Positions 36,703 to 43,362 of a DNA stretch of 64,000 bases are shown in pieces. Position 1 is the stretch's first letter, and each line of letters starts with the position of its first letter. The notes beneath the pieces are model-generated. The model was not told the DNA's origin and searched no databases. It was given only the letters and a program-made list of their open reading frames with translations. Origin of the DNA: an uncultured Caulobacterales bacterium (lineage in GTDB: Bacteria > Pseudomonadota > Alphaproteobacteria > Caulobacterales > Maricaulaceae); assembly GCA_937929915.1 (NCBI GenBank), contig CALFUN010000027.1:1-64000 (forward strand), written 5' to 3'. A program made the position numbers and the translations under genes.

Positions 36703-36748
36703 AAGTTTGTATTTCAAACTTGACACAATTAAGTTTGTAATACAAACT
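36703..36748. promoter_or_regulatory. Twin palindromic operators flanking a TTGACA
   Basis: AAGTTTG-TATTT-CAAACTT (36703-36721) and AGTTTGTA-A-TACAAACT (36732-36748) are two perfect palindromes with the same half-site (AGTTTG/CAAACT). Their centres are 28 bases apart. TTGACA, a consensus -35, lies at 36720-36725 between them. The spacer separates the DUF2141 gene from an operon encoding a winged-helix regulator, the likely binder. Confidence 0.75.
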
Positions 36749-36792
36749 AATTTTAAATAAATATTGTAATTCTCACACAAACGGAGATCTAT

Positions 36793-37425
36793 ATGTCAGA
36801 ACGCTCTATTAAAAATGATGCCCTAAACGACCTAGATTATATTAAAAGTCTTGCAGAAGCTGGCGCAAATACGCCGCTTTTGGGCGGGCGCATAGGTTTG
36901 ATGTGGAGTTGCCTGTTAATTCCAACTTTATTCATTCACGGCTTGATACTCATGCAGTTCATCAAAATCCCTTTCAATTATATTGGATTCATTTGGATGA
37001 CATTTGGTATTTTAGGCGGGATATTAACATTTACATTAGGCAAATCATTAGACAAAAAACCAGGTGCATTTTCATCTATAAACCGAACAGAACAAGCGAC
37101 ATGGACAGCGACAACTATATCCATGTTTGGTTTCGCAATCAGTATCACGATTAGCGTTGTAATTATGCAAAAGCCCTATTGGTTATATGATATTATTTTA
37201 GCCTTCGCTTTTGGAACATATGTTATAAATTATTATGTCCTTGCAAATTTAGGCGGCCAGAAACGGCTTTATTTACCCGCAATCCTTGCTTTTATTTTGA
37301 TGGTCATTATCGTTATAAATCTTGGTAATCCCATTATATATATTATAGCGGCCATTGGCGTTATATTTACAGCCGTAATCCCTTCACTGATTAGCCTAAA
37401 ATATGAGCCAAAAGATGTCATCTGA
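36793..37425 (+). CDS. Unrecognised six-helix membrane protein, operon with a regulator gene
   Basis: A 210-residue membrane protein of unknown function, AT-richer than its neighbours. A soluble 30-residue N-terminus precedes about six hydrophobic segments (roughly residues 35-58, 62-85, 108-128, 132-152, 158-178 and 182-202). A GGAG site 7-8 bases upstream supports the ATG. Its 3' end overlaps the winged-helix regulator gene, so the two are coupled. The palindromic operators lie in its promoter region, suggesting that the regulator controls it. Confidence 0.75.
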   Translation: MSERSIKNDALNDLDYIKSLAEAGANTPLLGGRIGLMWSCLLIPTLFIHGLILMQFIKIPFNYIGFIWMTFGILGGILTFTLGKSLDKKPGAFSSINRTEQATWTATTISMFGFAISITISVVIMQKPYWLYDIILAFAFGTYVINYYVLANLGGQKRLYLPAILAFILMVIIVINLGNPIIYIIAAIGVIFTAVIPSLISLKYEPKDVI

Positions 37426-37726
37426 TCCATTATTAAATTTAGAGGCGATTGATGATGTCATTCACGGACGATTACGTCTGGGTGTCATGGCCTATCTTTC
37501 AGCCGCAAACTGCGCAAGCTTTCCAGAATTACTCTCGAAAACAGGCGCAAGTAATGGCAATCTGTCAACGCATCTAACCAAGCTAGAAAACGCAGGATAT
37601 ATACGCCAAGAAAAAGGGTATAAGGGCAAACGTCCGCAAACTTTGATACATCTCACAGATCACGGACGAAACGCATGGATCGCATATTTAAGCGCTATGC
37701 AAGCCATATTGAAACCCACCGATTAA
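37403..37726 (+). CDS. Winged-helix transcriptional regulator (MarR/ArsR-like)
   Basis: A 107-residue DNA-binding protein. The helix-turn-helix is at about residues 38-62 (FPELLSKTGASNGNLSTHLTK), followed by a wing with YIRQEKGYKGKRPQTLIHLT, as in transcriptional regulators of the PF13601 type. It should bind as a dimer, consistent with the palindromes at 36703-36748. The ATG at 37403 is used; a second ATG at 37415 is also possible. It overlaps the preceding membrane-protein gene by 23 (or 11) bases. Confidence 0.85.
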   Translation: MSQKMSSDPLLNLEAIDDVIHGRLRLGVMAYLSAANCASFPELLSKTGASNGNLSTHLTKLENAGYIRQEKGYKGKRPQTLIHLTDHGRNAWIAYLSAMQAILKPTD

Positions 37727-37814
37727 TATTAATAGGAGATATTAAAAACGGCCCTACCTGACCTGATATTTTACTGCATAAACTTGGTGATTGAGAATAT
37801 TTTAACCCTCATCA

Positions 37815-37847
37815 TTAAGCGTTGCTTAAAGCACGCTACCTAGATTC
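37815..37847 (+). promoter_or_regulatory. CtrA box and GANTC site upstream of the TadG-like gene
   Basis: TTAA at 37815-37818 and TTAA at 37826-37829 have the exact 7-base spacing of a CtrA box. A GATTC at 37843-37847 is a possible CcrM methylation site. Both lie within 75 bases of the TadG-like gene start. In Caulobacter, pilus genes are driven by CtrA, so cell-cycle timing of this gene is plausible. Confidence 0.65.
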
Positions 37848-37886
37848 CATAGATGATTTGAACGCTTATCTTCGGATATAGATTGA

Positions 37887-39095
37887 ATGAGTTGGAATAA
37901 AATGCTCAAAAGATTTACCCAAAATGACTCTGGCAATATAGCGATTACAGGCGCGATTGTCATCGTAACACTTTTAACAGCTATTGGCACTGCGATTGAT
38001 ATATCCACTGTGATTTCGCGCAAAACAAGTCTGCAAGATGCCAATGACGCCGCCACATTAGCCGCCGCAAAATTTGATTTTGAAAACACAGCAACGGCCA
38101 GTGCAAATAGTTTAGATCTATTCAATCTCAACCAAGACACATCTCAATTAGAAAATACGCAATTTAATCTTAGCTTTGATGAGGATAAAATTACTGGCAT
38201 CGCAACTGCAGATTACCCGTTATTTTTTGCCCGCATATTACCGCAAGCCAAAATCCAAATTCAGGTCAAAACAGTTGTTGCGAAAAATACACCTCAATAT
38301 GTGACATGTATTAAATCCCTTAACGCATCGGCACAATCTAGTTTTCGCGTGAATGGCGGCGCGAATATTATAGCGCCAGACTGTCAAATAGACGTAGATT
38401 CTGTGGCAGCACCAGCGGCAGATTTCAACTCTGGCGTGACATTAAATGTGGCCCGAGCCTGCGTAGCAGGTACTAATATTATAAATCAATTAGGCTTGCC
38501 GAATATCATCAAAACAGATTGCGAGGTCAATCCAGATCCCTATTTCGGCCAATTTCCAATCCCAGATGATACATGCCGTTATAACTCGCAAACCTATAAT
38601 GAGAGACAGGTAGATTTAGATCCAGGCGTTTATTGCGGCAGTTTTAATTTTGGCCCGCAAATTGAAACCGTCAGATTTGCTCCGGGGCTTTATGTGTTAA
38701 AAGACGGGACTTGGACGGTTGATTCTGGCCTATGGGAAGGTGATGGTGTCACCTTTTACTTTATGGATCAAAGCTCTGGCATTCAATTCAACTCGGGAAT
38801 TGCAGCGCGAATGACACCCCCAACATCTGGGCCTTATAAAGATGTCTTTATCACAGAAGCGCCCAATACCCAGCCATCAAATTTTGTCATGAATGATGCT
38901 AAAGGGTTTGACTTTGAAGGCATTATTTATTTGCCAAACAGGCAGTTAATTATGAATAGCGGAGCCACAATACGCTCACGCCGTCTCAGCCTCGTCGCAG
39001 ATAGATTAATTATCAATGATGCAAATTTAAACATTCAGCCCCTATCTGGCGGCGTAGAGAGCCAGCCTGAATTTCAAGCCTATATCACCGAATAA
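37887..39095 (+). CDS. TadE/TadG-like pilus-assembly protein
   Basis: A 402-residue protein. The N-terminus has the Tad signature: a short basic stretch, then NIAITGAIVIVTLLTAIGTAID as a single membrane helix and LQDANDAATLAAA. The remainder is an extracytoplasmic, beta-rich domain with several cysteines, perhaps binding or covering pilus components. TadG/TadE proteins belong to tight-adherence pilus systems, but no other tad/cpa gene is in the window. It stands behind a CtrA box. A second ATG at 37902 is possible. A terminator for the opposite strand follows. Confidence 0.8.
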   Translation: MSWNKMLKRFTQNDSGNIAITGAIVIVTLLTAIGTAIDISTVISRKTSLQDANDAATLAAAKFDFENTATASANSLDLFNLNQDTSQLENTQFNLSFDEDKITGIATADYPLFFARILPQAKIQIQVKTVVAKNTPQYVTCIKSLNASAQSSFRVNGGANIIAPDCQIDVDSVAAPAADFNSGVTLNVARACVAGTNIINQLGLPNIIKTDCEVNPDPYFGQFPIPDDTCRYNSQTYNERQVDLDPGVYCGSFNFGPQIETVRFAPGLYVLKDGTWTVDSGLWEGDGVTFYFMDQSSGIQFNSGIAARMTPPTSGPYKDVFITEAPNTQPSNFVMNDAKGFDFEGIIYLPNRQLIMNSGATIRSRRLSLVADRLIINDANLNIQPLSGGVESQPEFQAYITE

Positions 39096-39106
39096 AAAGC
39101 CCGCAT

Positions 39107-39129
39107 AAAAAAGCCCGCAAATTGCGGGC
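39107..39129 (-). terminator. Rho-independent terminator of lpd
   Basis: GCCCGC and GCGGGC form a 6-base GC stem (39113-39129) with an AAATT loop. On the reverse strand it is followed by six T. It lies 24 bases after the lpd stop and ends the leftward lpd transcript. Confidence 0.8.
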
Positions 39130-39152
39130 CTCAAATAGATTTCCGTTCAGCC

Positions 39153-40535
39153 TTACATTTGCATCGCCCAATTTTCTACGTCCATGGCGGCTTGGCGAAC
39201 CGCTTCTGTAATTGTTGGGTGAGCGTGACATGTCCGAGCAATATCTTCAGATGAGGCTTTAAATTCCATTGCCAAGCACACCTCGGCGATAAGATCACCA
39301 ACATGGGCGCCAATCATATGCGCGCCAAGAATTTCATCTGTTTCCGCATGAGCGAGAATTTTAACAAAGCCATCCGTCTGATGATTACAGCGCGAACGGC
39401 TATTGGCGGTGAACGGGAATTTGCCTTTTTTATAAGGCACGCCCGCCTCTTTTAACTCTTCTTCGGTTTTTCCAACCGCGGCAACTTCAGGGTAGGTATA
39501 AACCACACCCGGAATCACATCATAATTTACATGACCCGCCTGACCCGCAATAATTTCAGCCACGGCAGTACCTTCATCTTCAGCCTTATGTGCGAGCATT
39601 GGCCCTGGCGTGCAATCGCCAATCGCATAGATATTCTCCGCCGCTTTAAAATGGTTAGTCTCAATAAAGCCGCGCGCATTAGGCGTGATGCCAACGGATT
39701 CAAGACCAAGGCCGTCCGTATAAGGACGGCGGCCAATACAAACTAGCACAGCATCCGCTTCTAGCTCTTTTGGCTTACCGCCATCCGCCGCCTCGGTCGA
39801 CACTTTGATTGTCTTACCAGATGTATCAAGAGCTGTCACTTTACGAGAGAGTTCAAATTTCATCTTTTGCTTTTTGAATGTACGAAGCGCTTGTTTTTGT
39901 ACTTCTGCGTCCATACCCGGCAAAATAGTCGGCAGATATTCAATCACGCTTACCTCTGCTCCAAGACGGCGCCAAACAGAGCCAAGCTCAAGACCAATCA
40001 CACCCCCGCCTATGACAATCATTTTACCAGGCACTTTCGTTAACTCTAGCGCGCCCGTTGATGACACTACGCGTTTTTCATCAATGTCGATAAATGGCAA
40101 GCTCGCCACTTCGGAGCCTGTTGCAATCACGATATTTTTGGCACGTATGTCTTTGCCGTCAACCTCAACCTTGCCTGGCCCCGTAATTTTCCCAAAGCCG
40201 CGAATGTGATCCACTTTGTTTTTCTTGAAAAGAAATTCAATGCCTTGCGTCAGGCCAGCAACCGTTTTAGCTTTCGCAGCAATCATCTTAGGTATGTCGG
40301 CTTTCACAGTCGCGCTCATGCCCATAGCTTCGAAATTACCTTGCGCGCTTTCATATAATTCTGTGGCGTGTAATAGAGCCTTAGACGGAATACAGCCAAC
40401 ATTTAGGCACGTCCCGCCAAGGGTTTCAGCCGTTTCTATACACGCAACTTTCAAGCCAAGCTGTCCGCACCTTATGGCGCAATTATACCCACCTGGGCCG
40501 CCGCCAATAATAACGACATCATAAGTTTCTGACAT
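39153..40535 (-). CDS. lpd: Dihydrolipoamide dehydrogenase (E3)
   Basis: FAD flavoprotein that re-oxidises the lipoyl arms of 2-oxoglutarate (and pyruvate) dehydrogenase with NAD+. The product has 460 residues from the ATG at 40535, where GGAG lies 6 bases upstream and the protein begins [18 protein letters not shown]. The redox disulfide is in [16 protein letters not shown] (near residue 36) and the catalytic His-Glu pair in HAHPTITEA near the C-terminus. It follows odhB in the TCA block, separated by two small membrane-protein genes. Confidence 0.97.
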   Translation of the reverse strand: MSETYDVVIIGGGPGGYNCAIRCGQLGLKVACIETAETLGGTCLNVGCIPSKALLHATELYESAQGNFEAMGMSATVKADIPKMIAAKAKTVAGLTQGIEFLFKKNKVDHIRGFGKITGPGKVEVDGKDIRAKNIVIATGSEVASLPFIDIDEKRVVSSTGALELTKVPGKMIVIGGGVIGLELGSVWRRLGAEVSVIEYLPTILPGMDAEVQKQALRTFKKQKMKFELSRKVTALDTSGKTIKVSTEAADGGKPKELEADAVLVCIGRRPYTDGLGLESVGITPNARGFIETNHFKAAENIYAIGDCTPGPMLAHKAEDEGTAVAEIIAGQAGHVNYDVIPGVVYTYPEVAAVGKTEEELKEAGVPYKKGKFPFTANSRSRCNHQTDGFVKILAHAETDEILGAHMIGAHVGDLIAEVCLAMEFKASSEDIARTCHAHPTITEAVRQAAMDVENWAMQM

Positions 40536-40644
40536 GGAACGCTCCGCAAATTTTGGACTCTGATAATATGCCATACCGCATAAGCATTGCGGTATAACAG
40601 GTCAATCTTTGTCTCAGGATTTGCAAGGCCAAGCACGCAAAGAT

Positions 40645-41082
40645 TTACGTCAGAACCCCGCGCGCGCGCATTTTTCTTGCAATCCAGATTATCAGCAAAC
40701 ATTCGGTGAAAATTATCGCCATCAAGATATAATCACCAAAGCCTAACAACTCAGAAAAGCGCGTATCCAATAAAGAGGGGAGATGCCCGATAACGGCCCC
40801 GATAAATGACGCATAGAAAAATGGCAGGCAGAGTCTCTTGCGCAAAAGAAACAAAATGATACCAACTAAACCACCCCAAACGCCTATGGCATAGCCTGCC
40901 GTAGCCCAAGCGGGTACAAAATCTCTGACAGCTAGCATCTCTGCGCCAAACATTTCACCATACGCCGCATCCCCCATAAACTGCTCCGTTAAATACATAG
41001 AGCAGCCCACTAAATTCCAGAGTAGATATAAGACTCCGATGACCCAAAACCACCATGGGGCTTTCATTTTCACATTATCCAT
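40645..41082 (-). CDS. Unrecognised four-helix membrane protein
   Basis: A 145-residue inner-membrane protein. Four hydrophobic segments lie at about residues 9-29, 60-80, 83-103 and 115-138, with a Trp-rich start (APWWFWVIGVLYLLWN). I know similar uncharacterised proteins in marine proteobacteria but no function. A GGAGG ribosome site lies 7 bases before the ATG and is buried in the 3' arm of a perfect 22-base hairpin, so initiation may depend on melting of that structure or on termination control. It lies between the 41137 membrane-protein gene and lpd. Confidence 0.75.
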   Translation of the reverse strand: MDNVKMKAPWWFWVIGVLYLLWNLVGCSMYLTEQFMGDAAYGEMFGAEMLAVRDFVPAWATAGYAIGVWGGLVGIILFLLRKRLCLPFFYASFIGAVIGHLPSLLDTRFSELLGFGDYILMAIIFTECLLIIWIARKMRARGVLT

Positions 41083-41109
41083 AAAAAAACCTCCCTATAT
41101 AGGGAGGTT
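41083..41109 (-). promoter_or_regulatory. Terminator-like hairpin that contains the ribosome site of the next gene
   Basis: On the reverse strand, AACCTCCC-TATATA-GGGAGGTT (41088-41109) is a perfect 22-base palindrome followed by seven T and then directly by ATG at 41082. The 3' arm holds GGGAGG, an ideal ribosome site at 7 bases from the start, and the T-run is the spacer. Whether the structure ends transcription, hides the ribosome site, or both, is unknown. Confidence 0.7.
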
Positions 41110-41136
41110 AAACTGTAAATATCAAAATTGTCTAGA

Positions 41137-41640
41137 TTATTCTGATTGTAATTGGCCTTCCTGCACTGCCGTATAGGCCGCCCAAAAAATGAATATACCC
41201 ACGATCATAGCCGCCAGATTCACCCCTGTTTCCATACCACCTAAAATATGAAATCCGCCGCGAATAGCCGAATCGAGCATAACCATTAATGTCCCCACCA
41301 ATGACCACATAAACCAAAAATAAGCCGACGCTTTACGTAACAATAAATAAACAGCGCCGACAAGTAAGCCGCAAGATGTAAACGCTTTACCCGTCATAGC
41401 CCAAAACGGCGTGGCCGATAAATAACTGACTTGTTCCGCTGTATAATAAGAACTTAAGGCCTCAGGTGTCGCCAACATTGAAACAACTAACCCAAAGAGG
41501 CTTAACAAACCCCAGGCCACTGTAAAGCAAGCAAAAATGCCAAGCCACTTTTGTTCAAGCGCAGCTTTACGAGCCTTCATCTGATTGACTTGCTCTAATA
41601 TATCAAGGCCTTGAGGCGTCGCCGCTTCTATTTGTCCCAT
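41137..41640 (-). CDS. Unrecognised four-helix membrane protein with a coiled N-terminus
   Basis: A 167-residue protein. Residues 1-30 are soluble and helical (ILEQVNQMKARKAALEQKW). Hydrophobic segments follow at about residues 33-58, 80-100, 105-125 and 138-157. No family is recognised. It lies between odhB (upstream on this strand) and a second small membrane-protein gene, 54 bases downstream, which begins just after a terminator-like hairpin. The two genes may be coregulated. It has no evident relation to the surrounding TCA genes. Confidence 0.72.
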   Translation of the reverse strand: MGQIEAATPQGLDILEQVNQMKARKAALEQKWLGIFACFTVAWGLLSLFGLVVSMLATPEALSSYYTAEQVSYLSATPFWAMTGKAFTSCGLLVGAVYLLLRKASAYFWFMWSLVGTLMVMLDSAIRGGFHILGGMETGVNLAAMIVGIFIFWAAYTAVQEGQLQSE

Positions 41641-41720
41641 AATCTCTCTCCACGCTAAAAGATTCTATCTTTTTTAGTAGGAGGCTATAGAGCATAACTC
41701 TTGCGGTTCGATGAAAAGCT

Positions 41721-41761
41721 ATGGTTAAGGCCGCGTATATATATACGCAAAACCTAACCAT
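41721..41761. repeat. Long inverted repeat downstream of odhB
   Basis: An outer stem ATGGTTA/TAACCAT (41721-41727 and 41755-41761) encloses the perfect palindrome GCGTATATATATACGC (41733-41748). It begins 18 bases after the odhB stop. A weak TTTT follows on the reverse strand. It may end or protect the 3' end of the sucA-odhB mRNA, or be an operator for the following gene. Confidence 0.5.
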
Positions 41762-41778
41762 TGAGGGACAAATATTGC

Positions 41779-43353
41779 CTATAAATCTAGTAAAAGCCGT
41801 TCTGGATCCTCAAGGCAATTTTTCACGCGGACTAAAAATGTCACAGCTTCCTTGCCATCCACAATACGGTGATCATAAGATAAAGCCAGATACATCATTG
41901 GACGAATAACAATCTGATCCTCTACCACAACAGGGCGTTTTTGGATTGTGTGCATGCCTAAAATACCCGATTGTGGCGGGTTAAGGATGGGCGAGCTCAT
42001 AAGTGAGCCATAAACACCGCCATTGGAAATCGTAAAAGTACCACCGCTCATATCATCCATAGACAGCTGGCCCTCGCGCGCTTTGGCCCCGAGCACGCCA
42101 ATACCTTTTTCAATGCCGCCCAGCGATAATGTATCGCAATCACGCAAGACAGGCACAACAAGGCCTTTATCTGTCCCAACAGCAATACTGATGTCATAGA
42201 AATTTTTGTAAATAATATCCGTACCATCAATTTCTGCATTCACACTTGGCACATCTTTAAGCGCCTGAACAACAGCTTTGACAAAGAAGCTCATAAAGCC
42301 AAGCTTGACGCCATGTTTTTTCAAAAATAACTCTTTATATTGACTGCGCATCGCCATGATTTGGCTCATATCCGCTTCATTATATGTTGTGAGCATCGCC
42401 GCTGTATTTTGCGCATCTTTCAAACGGTGCGCGATGGTTTGGCGGATACGTGTCATGCGCACACGTTCTTCGCGAGGCCCAAGATCACGTGGCGCAGAGA
42501 CGGGAGCGGCAGGAACCGTTTTTGGCGCAGGCTTGGCGGCGGGCGGGTTGGCTTTGGCCGCCAAAGCATCGCCTTTCGTAATACGCCCATCACGGCCTGT
42601 GCCAGCAATGGCAGAGCTATCGAGATTATTTTCAGCAATAACACGCTGCGCGGATGGCATAGCCATGCTCGAGCTCTCACCGCTTTGCGTCTCATGATTT
42701 GTAGCCACTGGGGCCGCTACCGCAGCTCCGCCACTTTCGCCTGCCATTAATGTCGCAATCGTTTGGCCAATCTTCGCAACCTCTCCTTCGGCCACAAGAT
42801 GCTCACCCATAACACCCGCTTGCGGAGCGACCAATTCTTGCGAGGCTTTATCTGTCTCAAGCTCAACAATCGCTTCGTCTTTGGCCACCGCATCACCAGG
42901 CTTTTTCATCCATGTGGCAATCGTGACCTCCGCGACAGATTCGCCGACATTTGGTACATCAATATTCACAGAGCTGCCGCCAGAGCTTGCTGGCTTTGTC
43001 TCGGGTTTTGCCTCAGTTTTTGTCTGGGTTTTTGTCTGTGCCGTTGCGGCCGCTTTTGACGGAGTGTCTTTTGACGCGGTTTCTTTGGCTTTCGGCTTAG
43101 ATTTAGCGCTCGCGCCAGAGCCGCTGCCTAATTTGGCAATTAACTGACCAATAACCGCCACATCACCCTCGGCAACCAATATGTCTTCGAGAACGCCGTC
43201 CGCTGGCGCGACCAATTCTTGCGAAGCTTTATCTGTCTCAAGCTCAACAATCGCTTCATCTTTGGCCACGGTGTCGCCGACTTTTTTAAACCATGTCGCA
43301 ATCGTGACTTCGGAAACAGACTCACCTACATTTGGAATATTAATATCAGTCAT
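41779..43353 (-). CDS. sucB: Dihydrolipoyl succinyltransferase (E2) with two lipoyl domains
   Basis: Core of 2-oxoglutarate dehydrogenase: passes the succinyl group from lipoyl arm to CoA. It has 524 residues, longer than the roughly 400 of the E. coli enzyme. Two lipoyl domains are present (about residues 2-75 and 130-203) with the lipoylated lysine in ETDKASQEL at K42 and K169, joined by a Lys/Thr/Ala-rich linker. A peripheral-subunit binding domain (about 233-268) and the catalytic domain with SYDHRIVDG follow. The encoding DNA of the two lipoyl domains is almost identical over 62 bases. It lies 9 bases after sucA. Confidence 0.95.
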   Translation of the reverse strand: MTDINIPNVGESVSEVTIATWFKKVGDTVAKDEAIVELETDKASQELVAPADGVLEDILVAEGDVAVIGQLIAKLGSGSGASAKSKPKAKETASKDTPSKAAATAQTKTQTKTEAKPETKPASSGGSSVNIDVPNVGESVAEVTIATWMKKPGDAVAKDEAIVELETDKASQELVAPQAGVMGEHLVAEGEVAKIGQTIATLMAGESGGAAVAAPVATNHETQSGESSSMAMPSAQRVIAENNLDSSAIAGTGRDGRITKGDALAAKANPPAAKPAPKTVPAAPVSAPRDLGPREERVRMTRIRQTIAHRLKDAQNTAAMLTTYNEADMSQIMAMRSQYKELFLKKHGVKLGFMSFFVKAVVQALKDVPSVNAEIDGTDIIYKNFYDISIAVGTDKGLVVPVLRDCDTLSLGGIEKGIGVLGAKAREGQLSMDDMSGGTFTISNGGVYGSLMSSPILNPPQSGILGMHTIQKRPVVVEDQIVIRPMMYLALSYDHRIVDGKEAVTFLVRVKNCLEDPERLLLDL

Positions 43354-43362
43354 AATCAGGCT

